Assembly: GCF_000423665.1 (NCBI RefSeq)
Contig: NZ_KE384072.1
Span: 124,001 to 188,000, forward strand
Length of the DNA stretch: 64,000 nucleotides
Reading direction: 5' to 3'
Origin: Solirubrobacter soli DSM 22325
GTDB taxonomy: Bacteria > Actinomycetota > Thermoleophilia > Solirubrobacterales > Solirubrobacteraceae
A program made the position numbers and the translations under genes. The notes beneath the pieces were generated by a model. The model saw nothing but the letters and a program-made list of their open reading frames with translations. It was not told the origin of the DNA and did not search any database. Below are positions 9,142 through 16,138 of the stretch, one piece after another (position 1 is the first letter of the stretch; each line of letters starts with the position of its first letter).

Positions 9142-9795
9142 TCAAGCGACCGTGACAGCCACGCGGCCGAAGCTCACCGCCGCGTCGCGGGCGGCTTCGC
9201 GCGCGGCGGCCATGGCGGTGTCGGCGTCACCGGTCAACGTCGGGTGGTACCGGATCTCGGTGATGTCGTCGATCCCGGTCCAGCGCAGCCAGTCGCCGAG
9301 GTAGGTCGACTGAAAGTCCGTGCCGAATCGCGGGCCGAGCTGAGGGCCCCACACGGCGCTGGTGTAGATGACCGCGGCCCGCTTGCCGCGGCCGGCGAGC
9401 AGGTGCTCGTAGCCCGTGTGCGGGTCGACGCCGAAGACCATCCCCGGTTGGGAGATGACGTCGATGAACTGCTTGAGGATGTAGGGGATGCCGCCGTTCC
9501 ACATCGGGACGCTGAACAGGACCCGGTCCGCGCGCTCGAAACGCTCGAACGTCTCCTGGGCGCGACGCCATGCGGCGGCGGCCTCACCGGCCGGGTCCGC
9601 GCCGCCGAAGACGGCCATCTTGGCGCTGACCGCCGCGGGGCCGAAGTCGGGCAGCGTTCCGTCCCACAGGTCCCAGTGGTCGATCTCGTGATCGGGGTGC
9701 TCCTGCGCGTAGGCCTTGCCGAACTCGTCAGCGATCGCCAGGGACGCGGAGGCGGCGCCGCGGGGGCTCGCGGAGATGTGCAGCAGGCGGCTCAC
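9142..9795 (-). CDS. FMN-dependent NADH-azoreductase (flavodoxin fold)
   Basis: A 217-residue flavodoxin-like quinone/azo reductase. The phosphate-binding loop is at the extreme N-terminus (HISASPRGAASAS), and PMWNGGIPYILKQFIDVI is the flavin-contacting segment conserved in AzoR. These enzymes carry out two-electron reduction of quinones and azo dyes using NAD(P)H, and mainly protect against quinone stress. Start is the GTG at 9795, because the fold begins immediately after it; longer in-frame extensions read through the rhodanese gene. The GTG overlaps the rhodanese stop (GTGA), so the two are translationally coupled. Confidence 0.88.
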   Translation of the reverse strand: MSRLLHISASPRGAASASLAIADEFGKAYAQEHPDHEIDHWDLWDGTLPDFGPAAVSAKMAVFGGADPAGEAAAAWRRAQETFERFERADRVLFSVPMWNGGIPYILKQFIDVISQPGMVFGVDPHTGYEHLLAGRGKRAAVIYTSAVWGPQLGPRFGTDFQSTYLGDWLRWTGIDDITEIRYHPTLTGDADTAMAAAREAARDAAVSFGRVAVTVA

Positions 9796-10133
9796 GCGCC
9801 CACCTGCGCCTCGGTCACCAGCGGGAAGCCGGCTTCCTGCCAGTCCTGCTTGCCCTCGGCGTACTTGCGCACGTTCGTGTAGCCGAGCTTGGTCAGCTGG
9901 TTGGCGGCGATGTCGGAGTTGCGGCACGCCGTGTTGGAGCAGTAGGTGACGATCGCGGCATCCTTGTCGGGCAGCAACTCGGGCGCCCGCTCGGCGATCT
10001 CCTCGAAATGGATGTGGATCGCGCCGGGCAGGTGGCCCTGAGCGAAATGCTCCTGACGGAGCGTCTCGACGACGGTGACCGAGTTCGCCTCGATCGCCAG
10101 CTGCAGTTCATCGCGGGTGATGGTCTTGGCCAT
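9792..10133 (-). CDS. Single-domain rhodanese-like protein
   Basis: A 113-residue rhodanese domain. The DELQ and ETLRQEHFAQGHLPGAIHI segments are the standard CH2A region, and the active-site loop is YCSNTACRNS, so the putative persulfide cysteine is the first Cys. The loop is longer than the canonical CxxGxR, a variant shared by stand-alone rhodanese-like proteins. It may move sulfur or sense redox stress; the substrate is unknown. It is the first gene of a two-gene operon with the azoreductase and diverges from a LysR regulator, which is therefore a candidate controller of both. Confidence 0.85.
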   Translation of the reverse strand: MAKTITRDELQLAIEANSVTVVETLRQEHFAQGHLPGAIHIHFEEIAERAPELLPDKDAAIVTYCSNTACRNSDIAANQLTKLGYTNVRKYAEGKQDWQEAGFPLVTEAQVGA

Positions 10134-10191
10134 GCGCTCAAGAGTGCGCGACCAGCGGCACGGCGTCCAAGACCGGATTCCTCGTGTCAGA

Positions 10192-10203
10192 TAGCCTGCG
10201 CCT
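10192..10203 (+). promoter_or_regulatory. Candidate -10 box of the LysR gene
   Basis: TAGCCT at 10192-10197 followed by 6 nt and then ATA at 10204. The spacing equals that of the other leaderless-type promoters in this window, which would place the first transcribed base at or beside the ATA codon. Confidence 0.4.
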
Positions 10204-11133
10204 ATAAGCCCTGAGCTGCGCCTCATCCGCTACTTCGTGGCCGTCGCCGAAACCGGCAATGTCACGCGTGCGGCCGAGCAGCTGCACATCTCCCAACCGT
10301 CGCTCAGCGCGGCGATCAAGCAGCTCGAGGCGCAGTTGGGGGTCGAGCTGCTCGCTCGCCGCGGACGGCGCGTGACCATCACGCCGCCAGGCGAGTTGCT
10401 GCTGCGGCGCGGCCGCGAGCTGCTCGACCACGCCGAGGCCGTCGCCGAGGAAGTCCGCGCGCACGCTGGAGCTTCCCCGTCGCGGCTGCGTGTCGGCATC
10501 TCGCCCACCGCGCGCTACGGCGTCGGGCCCCGGCTGCTCGCGGCATGCGCCGCCCACGCCCCCGCCGTCATGCTCTACATGAGCGAGGACACCACCGGCG
10601 CGCTGCTCCGGGACGTCGCCGCCAGCAGGCTGGACCTCGCGGTCACGTTCTGCGCGCCGCAGCCCGCTCCACCCGGAGTCACGCTGATCCCGTTGCTCGC
10701 GGAGCCCGCCGTCGTCCACCTCTCCGACGCCCATCCGCTCGCGTCCCGCGACCAGCTCACGCTGTCGGACCTGGCCGACGAGACGATCCTCGTCGCCTCC
10801 GGCCACGACTCCGGTGGCTTCACCGACCAGGTGCTCGCCGCGTTCGCGGCGGCCGGCATCACGCCCCGCACCCGACCGGATCCCTATCCGGACCTCGGAC
10901 TGCAGGCGGTGCGGGAGCAGCAGGGCGTCGTGATCTACGTGCGGGGCGCGTACCCCGACCCGCTCCCGGGCTCCGCGTTCGTCCCGCTGATCCCGCACGT
11001 CCTGCTGCCCTTCCACCTCGCGACCAGCAAGGGCGCCGGCAGCGCCGCCGTCCGCGCCGTCACCGCTGCCGCCCGCGATCTCACACGTACTGCGCCGCCG
11101 CGTGACCAGACGCCCAAGCCCACTGGAAGTTGA
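10204..11133 (+). CDS. LysR family regulator, probable non-standard start codon
   Basis: LysR-type regulator with N-terminal winged helix-turn-helix (AAEQLHISQPSLSAAIKQLE) and a periplasmic-binding-like effector domain from about residue 95. The first ordinary start is a GTG at 10237, but that would remove half of helix 1: the in-frame codons before it read SPELRLIRYF, a near match to the family consensus MELRxLRYFxAVAE. The frame is closed by a TAG at 10192, so translation should begin at ATA 10204 (directly after a leaderless-type -10) or CTG 10216. It diverges from the rhodanese-azoreductase pair and probably regulates it. Its 3' end overlaps the converging flavoprotein gene by 53 bases. 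Confidence 0.8.
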   Translation: MSPELRLIRYFVAVAETGNVTRAAEQLHISQPSLSAAIKQLEAQLGVELLARRGRRVTITPPGELLLRRGRELLDHAEAVAEEVRAHAGASPSRLRVGISPTARYGVGPRLLAACAAHAPAVMLYMSEDTTGALLRDVAASRLDLAVTFCAPQPAPPGVTLIPLLAEPAVVHLSDAHPLASRDQLTLSDLADETILVASGHDSGGFTDQVLAAFAAAGITPRTRPDPYPDLGLQAVREQQGVVIYVRGAYPDPLPGSAFVPLIPHVLLPFHLATSKGAGSAAVRAVTAAARDLTRTAPPRDQTPKPTGS

Positions 11134-12271
11134 AGCCGCCCAGGTGGCCGCTGACGTCCAGCACCTCGCCGATGAAGTACAGGCCTGGGCTCTTCAGTGA
11201 TTCCATGGTCTTGGACGACACCTCGCGGGTGTCGACGCCGCCGAGGGTGACCTCAGCGGTCCGGTAGCCCTCGGTGCCGGCCGGCACGAGCTGCCAGGCG
11301 CCGAGCTGGTCGGCGATCTCGCGCAACCCCGCCGGGGTGTACCGCTTCATCGGCTTGGAAGCGAACCAGTGGTCGGCCACGAGCGCCGCCATCTTCTTGG
11401 TGAAGACGTCGCCGAGAACGGTCTTGAGCTCACTGTTCGGGCGCGCGGCCTGCTGGCCTCGCAGCCACTCCAGGGCGTCCTGGTCGGGCAGCAGGTTGAT
11501 CTCCACGACATCGCCCGGGTGCCAGAACGAGGAGATCTGCAGGATCGCCGGGCCGCTGAGGCCGCGGTGGGTGAACAGCAGGTTCTCGCGGAAGCTCTCG
11601 CCGTTGCAGGCGGCCACGCAGTCCACCGACGTGCCCGACAGCTCGGTGCACAGCTCCTTGAGCCGCCCGGACATCGTGAACGGCACCAGGCCGGCGCGGG
11701 TGGGCAGGACGTTGTGGCCGAACTGGCGAGCGATCTCGTAGCCGAAGCCGGTGGCGCCCAGCGTCGGGATCGACAGACCGCCGGTGGCGACCACCAACGT
11801 CGCCGATGCGACGGGCCCGATGTCGGTGCTCAGCGCATAGCCCGCATCGGTCTTCTCGATCTGGTGCACCGCTTTGCCGATGTGCAACTCGACGCCCGCC
11901 AGACGGCACTCCTCCAAGAGCAGGTTGAGGATGTCCTTGGACTTGTTGTCGCAGAACAGCTGGCCCAGCTTCTTCTCGTGGTACGGCACACCGTGCTTGC
12001 TGACCAGGGCGATGAAGTCCCACGGCGTGTAGCGGGCCAAAGCCGACTTGCAGAAGTGCGGGTTCGTCGACGCGAAGTTCGCCGGCTCCGCGTAGATGTT
12101 GGTGAAGTTGCAGCGCCCTCCACCCGACATGAGGATCTTCTTGCCCGCCTTGTTGGAGCGCTCGATGAGCAGCACGCGACGCCCGCGCTCGGAGGCGGTC
12201 AGGGCGCACATCAGCCCGGCGGCACCAGCGCCGATGATCACAACGTCGGTAGAGCGCAACTCGATACACAT
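11081..12271 (-). CDS. HI0933/BaiN-type NAD(P)/FAD-dependent oxidoreductase
   Basis: A 396-residue flavoprotein of the HI0933 (BaiN) family. The FAD-binding glycines GAGAAGLMCA sit near the N-terminus, followed by the family hallmark NKAGKKILMSGGGRCNFTN. The C-terminus (GEVLDVSGHLGGFNFQWAWASG) is the conserved flavin-contacting end. Some gut members reduce bile-acid double bonds, but most have no known substrate, so function is left open. ATG at 12271; the gene starts head-to-head with an SDR gene only 6 bases away. Codon use looks somewhat less GC-biased than its neighbours (for example AACAAG, TTC runs), which may hint at transfer, but weakly. Confidence 0.85.
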   Translation of the reverse strand: MCIELRSTDVVIIGAGAAGLMCALTASERGRRVLLIERSNKAGKKILMSGGGRCNFTNIYAEPANFASTNPHFCKSALARYTPWDFIALVSKHGVPYHEKKLGQLFCDNKSKDILNLLLEECRLAGVELHIGKAVHQIEKTDAGYALSTDIGPVASATLVVATGGLSIPTLGATGFGYEIARQFGHNVLPTRAGLVPFTMSGRLKELCTELSGTSVDCVAACNGESFRENLLFTHRGLSGPAILQISSFWHPGDVVEINLLPDQDALEWLRGQQAARPNSELKTVLGDVFTKKMAALVADHWFASKPMKRYTPAGLREIADQLGAWQLVPAGTEGYRTAEVTLGGVDTREVSSKTMESLKSPGLYFIGEVLDVSGHLGGFNFQWAWASGHAAAQYV

Positions 12272-12277
12272 CAAAGC

Positions 12278-12982
12278 GTGGATCTCGAACTGAACGGCCG
12301 CCGGGCGATCGTCACGGGCGGCAGCAGGGGAATCGGACTGGCGACCGCGCGTGCTCTGGTCGCGGAGGGTGCGCGCGTCGCGCTGGTCGCGCGCGGCGAG
12401 GAAGCGCTGAACGCCGCGGCGCAGGAGATCGGCGCGCTCGCCGTGCCGACGGACACCGGCAGCGACGAGAGCGTCGCGGCGATGGTCGCGGCCGTGAGCG
12501 AGGCCTTCGGCGGCATCGACATCCTCGTCAACGCCGCCGCCACGCCCAATCAGGGCGGCTTCAGCGAGGACGACCTCGAGGCGCACCTGGCGATCAAGGT
12601 GCGCGGCTACCTTCGCACCGCGCGGGCGGTGGTGCCGCACATGAACGGCTGGGGCCGGATCATCAACGTCTCCGGCCTCGCCGCGCGCCACGCCGGCTCG
12701 GTCGTCGGCTCGGTCCGCAACGTCGCCGTGAGCGCGCTGACGAAGAACCTCGCCGACGAGCTCGGGCCGCAGGGCATCAACGTCACGGTCGTCCACCCCG
12801 GGCCGACGATCACCGAGCGCACGCCGCCCGCGGCGCTGGCCGAGACCGTGTCGATCGGGCGATTCGTCACCGCGGAGGAGGTCGCGGACGTGATCGCGTT
12901 CCTCGCCTCCCCGCGCTCGGTCGCCATCAACGGCGACGCGATCGCCGTCGGCGGCGGCGCCAAGGGCGCCATCCACTACTAG
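12278..12982 (+). CDS. SDR family protein lacking the catalytic Tyr and Lys
   Basis: A 234-residue short-chain dehydrogenase fold: NAD(P) motif TGGSRGIG at residues 13-20, NAA at 85-87, Ser132 in NVSGLAARH, and the PGP loop VHPGPTITERT. The positions aligning with the catalytic Tyr and Lys of YxxxK hold Gly144 and Asn148 (GSVRN), while the following AVSALTK helix is well conserved. The fold is otherwise intact and the frame undisturbed, so this is a divergent subfamily, not a decayed gene; it may bind nucleotide without classical dehydrogenase chemistry. GTG start; longer upstream frame reads antisense to the flavoprotein and is not used. Confidence 0.85.
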   Translation: MDLELNGRRAIVTGGSRGIGLATARALVAEGARVALVARGEEALNAAAQEIGALAVPTDTGSDESVAAMVAAVSEAFGGIDILVNAAATPNQGGFSEDDLEAHLAIKVRGYLRTARAVVPHMNGWGRIINVSGLAARHAGSVVGSVRNVAVSALTKNLADELGPQGINVTVVHPGPTITERTPPAALAETVSIGRFVTAEEVADVIAFLASPRSVAINGDAIAVGGGAKGAIHY

Positions 12983-13010
12983 GAGCCCGTTGGCGAACTC
13001 CAAGGCGCGC

Positions 13011-13050
13011 GGCCTCGGCGCCGGGACTCCCCAGTGACGGCGCCGAGGCC
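13011..13050. terminator. Strong hairpin between converging genes
   Basis: Perfect 13-bp inverted repeat (13011-13023 with 13038-13050, 14-nt loop) in the gap between the SDR stop and the end of the universal stress protein gene. There is no T-tract on either side, as is usual for GC-rich actinobacteria. It can serve both strands. Confidence 0.7.
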
Positions 13051-13088
13051 TGTGGCCACTCCCCTCAAGACGCTGCGAACGGCGGGGG

Positions 13089-13574
13089 TTATTCCTTCGG
13101 CGCGTGGGCGACGAAGACCGCGATGTCCGCGTGGTGCAGGACGTGGGAGGACACGCTGCCCATCAGCGCGCCCACGCGGCCGACGCCGCGGGCGCCGAGG
13201 ATGATCGCGTCGTAGTCGCCCTCCTTGGCGGCCTTGACGATCTCCGGTCCGGGCTTGCCGCGGCGGTAGAGCGTGTGGACGGCGATGTCGGACGGGATCC
13301 GCGCGGTGACGGCGCGCAGGCGCTTGCAGAGGTCCTCGTCGACCGAGCCCTGGTCGAGCGTGCCCGCGACGGGGACCGACCATGCGGCCGGGCCGGTGGA
13401 CAGGTCGGGCCCGACGCTGATCAGGGTGATCGTGGCGTTGTCTCTGCGGGCGGCGGTGATCGCGGCCGTCAGGGCCAGCTCGGCGTTGGCCGAGCCGTCG
13501 ATGGCGACGAGGAGCCGGTGCAACGTGAGCTCGCCGAGAACCGCGGCGGGCTCAGGTGTGGTCGCGACGCTCAT
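13089..13574 (-). CDS. Universal stress protein (UspA family)
   Basis: A 161-residue UspA domain. Residues 17-27 (HRLLVAIDGSA) form the first strand and phosphate region, and the ATP-binding signature GARGVGRVGALMGSVSSHV is complete, so it should belong to the nucleotide-binding group. The last gene of a MarR-efflux-USP operon: its ATG overlaps the pump stop in ATGA. Placing a Usp under a MarR-controlled pump suggests a shared response to a toxic compound or acid stress (inference). Confidence 0.9.
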   Translation of the reverse strand: MSVATTPEPAAVLGELTLHRLLVAIDGSANAELALTAAITAARRDNATITLISVGPDLSTGPAAWSVPVAGTLDQGSVDEDLCKRLRAVTARIPSDIAVHTLYRRGKPGPEIVKAAKEGDYDAIILGARGVGRVGALMGSVSSHVLHHADIAVFVAHAPKE

Positions 13575-15256
13575 GAGGTCGCTCCTTGCTGGTCATGGGT
13601 GGACGCCCGCTCGCGGGCGATGTCGATTCCGCTCTTGCCGCCGAGCGGCACCTCGCGCAACAGCGCGACCGCGGCGAGGGCGACGAGCCCGAGCGGAGCC
13701 GCGGTGAGGAAGATCTCGCCCACGCCCGTCCCGTAGGCGTGCTCGACGATGTGGGCGACGGGGGCCGGGAGCGTCGACACGTCCGGCACTTGGTCGGCGC
13801 TGCCGGTGGCCTCGATCCCGGCGTCGGCCAGGCCCGAGCGGATGTCGGCGCTCGCGTGGTGGGCGAGCAGGGCGCCGAGGACGCTGACGCCGATCGCTCC
13901 GCCCAAGGACCTGAAGAACGCGACGAGCGACGAGCCCGCGCCGATGTCCTCGAAACGCACCGTGTTCTGCACGACCAGCACCAGGTTCTGCATCAACATG
14001 CCGACGCCGGCGCCCATCACGAACATGAACGCCCCGAGCTCGACGAGGCTCGTGGTCTCGTCCAGCGTCCCCATCAGGCCCAGGCCCGCGGTCAGCAGCG
14101 TCGCGCCGATCAGCAGGTAGCGCTTGTAGCGTCCCGTCTTGGACACCAGCCGGCCGATGAAGGTCGAGGCGAGGAAGAGCCCGGTGACCATCGGGATCGT
14201 CAGCAGGCCCGACTCGGTCGGCGACTTCCCGCGCGCGACCTGCATGTATTGGCTGAGGAAGACCGTCGTGCCGAACATCGCGATGCCGACGGCGACGCTC
14301 GCGACCACCGCGAGGACAACGCTGCGGTTGGAGAACAGCCGCAGCGGGATCAGCGGTTCGCTGGAGCGCCGCATCACCAGCACCGCCGCGAGGCAGAGCA
14401 GGACGCCCGCGCCCACCAGGACCGCGCTCTGCCACGAGACCCAGTCGTACTGCTGACCGGCGAGCGAGACCCAGATGAGCAGGCTCGAGACGCCCGCGGC
14501 GATCAGCGTCGCGCCCGCGTAGTCGATCCTCGCCTGCCGGCGGCGGCGCGGGAGGTGGAGGGTCTTCTGCAGGACCGCGAACGCCGCGACCGCGAACGGC
14601 ACGCCGATGTAGAAGCACCAGCGCCAGCCGAGGGAGTCGGTGACGACGCCGCCGATCAGCGGGCCGGCGACGGTGCCCACCCCGAACACCGCGCCGAGAT
14701 AGCCCGCGTAGCGGCCGCGCTCGCGCGGCGAGACGAGGTCGGACAGGATCACCTGCACGAGCGCGGTGAGCCCGCCGACGCCGATCCCCTGCACGACGCG
14801 ACACGCGATCAGGAAGCTCGTGGACTGCGAGAGGCCGGCGAGCACCGATCCTCCTACGTAGAGCACGAGCCCGGTCTGGACCAGCAGCTTGCGGTCGAAG
14901 AGGTCGGAGAGCTTGCCCCAGATCGGGGTCGTGACCGTCAGCGCCAGCAGCGTCGAGGTGACCACCCACGTGTAGGCGGACTGGCTTCCCCCCAGGTCGC
15001 CGATGATCCGCGGCAGCGCGGTCGAGACGACCGTCGACGACAGGATCGCCACGAACATCGCCAGCAGCAGGCCGGACATGGCCTCGAGCACCTCGCGGTG
15101 CGACATGGCGGGGCGCCCACCCTCAGCGCCCTCACCGGGTGGGCCGGCGGCGCGCCCACCCGCGGCACCCCCACCGCGGGCGACGGCGCCCCGCGCGGTC
15201 TCACCGCGCCGTCCGTCGGGCTCCTCGGGTGCGAATGGTTCGGCGGTGGCGGTCAT
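13571..15256 (-). CDS. MFS drug efflux transporter, DHA2 (EmrB/QacA) family
   Basis: A 561-residue major facilitator with about 14 membrane segments. After a Gly/Ala/Pro-rich cytoplasmic N-terminus of about 50 residues comes LLAMFVAILSSTVVSTALPRIIGDL (motif D1 region), then GKLSDLFDRK (motif A) and the drug-antiporter motif C near GVGTVAGPLIGGVV. These pumps expel lipophilic or cationic drugs in exchange for protons. Its ATG overlaps the MarR stop and its stop overlaps the Usp start, so all three are one transcriptional unit. The substrate is not predictable. Confidence 0.9.
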   Translation of the reverse strand: MTATAEPFAPEEPDGRRGETARGAVARGGGAAGGRAAGPPGEGAEGGRPAMSHREVLEAMSGLLLAMFVAILSSTVVSTALPRIIGDLGGSQSAYTWVVTSTLLALTVTTPIWGKLSDLFDRKLLVQTGLVLYVGGSVLAGLSQSTSFLIACRVVQGIGVGGLTALVQVILSDLVSPRERGRYAGYLGAVFGVGTVAGPLIGGVVTDSLGWRWCFYIGVPFAVAAFAVLQKTLHLPRRRRQARIDYAGATLIAAGVSSLLIWVSLAGQQYDWVSWQSAVLVGAGVLLCLAAVLVMRRSSEPLIPLRLFSNRSVVLAVVASVAVGIAMFGTTVFLSQYMQVARGKSPTESGLLTIPMVTGLFLASTFIGRLVSKTGRYKRYLLIGATLLTAGLGLMGTLDETTSLVELGAFMFVMGAGVGMLMQNLVLVVQNTVRFEDIGAGSSLVAFFRSLGGAIGVSVLGALLAHHASADIRSGLADAGIEATGSADQVPDVSTLPAPVAHIVEHAYGTGVGEIFLTAAPLGLVALAAVALLREVPLGGKSGIDIARERASTHDQQGATS

Positions 15257-15708
15257 GCGGCGTGCTCCTGGCGGGTCGGAAGCGATGCCACGGAGGCGAA
15301 GTCCTCGCGAAGCCGCTCGAGCTGGGACGCCAGCCCGGCGATCTCGTCGTCCGACCAGCCGTTCAGCGCGCTGGTCGCGGTGGCGACCATGCGGCGATGC
15401 GAATCAGTCAGCACGCGCGTGCCCGACTCCGTGACCCGCAGGCGCGTGGCGCGGCGATCGTCCGGGTCGGGCTCGCGGTCGACGTAGCCGGCGAGCACGA
15501 GCGCGGCCACCTGCCGGCTCGCGACCGACAGGTCGACGCTCAGCTGGTCGGCCACCTCACTCACCCGCACCGGCCCTTGGCGATGGACCACGGCGAGGGC
15601 GGTGAACCCCTGCGAGCCGAGCTCCGCGAGCGCATGGCGGGCGATCGAACGCTGCACCAACCCCAGCCGGTACAGCGCGATCACGAGGTCTTCAGAAGGC
15701 GTTGGCAT
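15253..15708 (-). CDS. MarR family repressor of the efflux operon
   Basis: A 151-residue MarR/SlyA winged-helix protein: VSEVADQLSVDLSVASRQVAALV is the recognition region and DPDDRRATRLRVTESG the beta-wing. The start is ATG 15708, where the protein gains the expected MarR length; the longer frame upstream reads through the divergent gene. First gene of the MarR-MFS-Usp operon. A 5-5-5 inverted repeat 7 bases upstream of the start is a candidate self-operator, so the protein likely represses the pump until a ligand binds. Confidence 0.88.
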   Translation of the reverse strand: MPTPSEDLVIALYRLGLVQRSIARHALAELGSQGFTALAVVHRQGPVRVSEVADQLSVDLSVASRQVAALVLAGYVDREPDPDDRRATRLRVTESGTRVLTDSHRRMVATATSALNGWSDDEIAGLASQLERLREDFASVASLPTRQEHAA

Positions 15709-15714
15709 CACATA

Positions 15715-15729
15715 CTTGCTTTCTGCAAG
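15715..15729. promoter_or_regulatory. Candidate MarR operator
   Basis: Inverted repeat CTTGC-TTTCT-GCAAG in the 34-base gap between the MarR start (15708, minus) and the divergent membrane-anchored protein (15743, plus). The site is in the position expected to block the MarR promoter. An overlapping TTGC/GCAA pair extends it to 15733. Confidence 0.5.
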
Positions 15730-15742
15730 CAATTGTAGCGCG

Positions 15743-16138
15743 GTGAGTCTACCTTTCCACCCGGTGTTCCTGCTCTTCAAGCTGATCAAGCCGCTGGTGC
15801 TGCTGCTCGTGATCGGCGGCGTGTGGGTGCTTGCGCCCGCGATCGGCGACGTCAACGGGGAGACGCTCCAGCGCAGCGTCGCCGGCGGACTCGACGCCAA
15901 ACGCGACGTCAACCCCTGCCACCGCCGCGGCACCGTGACGTGGCGGTGCACCGTGACCGCCGGGCCGAACGACGACCCGGCGGAGTACTCGGTGCGCGTC
16001 CGCGACGGGCGCTGCTGGACCGCCCGCCGGACGTCGCGATCCGGCAGCGGCCGCGGGCTCTCCGGAAGCGTGACGCCCGCGGCTCGAGCCAGCGGCTGCG
16101 CCCACCTGCGCGATCAGGCGCTCGCCGGGATCGGGTAG
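15743..16138 (+). CDS. Membrane-anchored small protein of unknown function
   Basis: Not recognised. A 131-residue protein with one N-terminal hydrophobic segment (about residues 8-32, LLFKLIKPLVLLLVIGGVWVLAP) that is either an uncleaved anchor or signal sequence. The outside part has paired cysteines and a short beta-rich motif (HRRGTVTWRCTV ... YSVRVRDGRCWTARR) like small exported domains common in actinobacteria. The GTG at 15743 is the best start because it puts the membrane segment at the N-terminus. Divergent from MarR; may share its operator region. The end overlaps the converging M28 peptidase by 25 bases. Confidence 0.6.
   Translation: MSLPFHPVFLLFKLIKPLVLLLVIGGVWVLAPAIGDVNGETLQRSVAGGLDAKRDVNPCHRRGTVTWRCTVTAGPNDDPAEYSVRVRDGRCWTARRTSRSGSGRGLSGSVTPAARASGCAHLRDQALAGIG

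Noticed and set aside
11081-13003. Flavoprotein extended by 244 residues into the SDR gene
   Set aside because: FAD-binding must be near the N-terminus and the extension is antisense to a conserved SDR.
13011-13050. Attachment site
   Set aside because: Perfect inverted repeat between converging genes is better explained as a terminator.
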